NCBI GenBank assembly: GCA_947626885.1
Contig: CANQTX010000004.1
Coordinates: 26,425-90,424, forward strand
Source: an uncultured Clostridia bacterium
GTDB taxonomy: Bacteria; Bacillota; Clostridia; TANB77; CAG-508
Direction: 5' to 3'
DNA length: 64,000 bases
In this document: one piece after another, positions 63,812 to 64,000 of the stretch
Layout: each line of letters begins with the position of its first letter
How positions within the stretch are numbered: the first letter of the stretch is position 1
Made by a program: the position numbers and the translations under genes
Notes under the pieces: model-generated
What the model saw: only the letters and a program-made list of their open reading frames with translations
What the model was told of the DNA's origin: nothing
Databases searched by the model: none

Positions 63812-64000
63812 AATATAAACACCTCCATTACTTTTATTAAACTGACTATTTATTAGTCTAACACAATTTTACTAAAAAAACAAGAGTTTTTTTAACTTTT
63901 TTAAAATGTATTGATTCAGGAACTATAGGTTTAAAATAGATATGTCACAAGTAAAATGAAAATAAAATATTGAAAGAGAGTACCAAAAATGATATTGTTT

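Overview
The window is a low-GC Clostridia-like chromosome segment and appears to come from a spore-former. It carries mostly housekeeping genes: metG, tmk, fba, smpB, cysE, tyrS, the rimP-nusA-ylxR-ylxQ-infB-rbfA-nrnA-truB cluster, ispG, rlmH, rpsO, pnp, murB, yvcK, birA, a fatty-acid synthesis operon fabH-D-G-F-accB-fabZ-accC-D-A-fabI-fabK-like, iscS-iscU, spoVM-like and rpmB. Accessory genes include an ABC transporter with a CPBP-protease fusion, a sortase, a GLUG-repeat protein, a prepilin-like protein and glycosyltransferases. I saw no rRNA, tRNA, CRISPR or transposon. The most unusual observation is that three genes (a YfhO-like/glycosyltransferase-like membrane protein, fabH and iscS) are each split by a +1 frameshift. 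All three shifts fall exactly at an in-frame CGG codon in the context AAA/AAT-C-GGN. By manual reading I found no other in-frame CGG in any annotated CDS. This suggests CGG is unassigned or starved in this organism and is bypassed by +1 frameshifting (or 4-nt CGGN decoding). Second is a promoter-driven, multi-hairpin, terminator-bounded noncoding RNA at about 20010-20300. Third is a three-copy small pseudoknot-like leader motif upstream of rbfA, nrnA and iscS, with covariation and a CCTT that can pair with the Shine-Dalgarno. Small ORFs absent from the supplied track include a SpoVM-like peptide and a Spo0E-like protein. No database search or computation was run; counts are from reading by eye.
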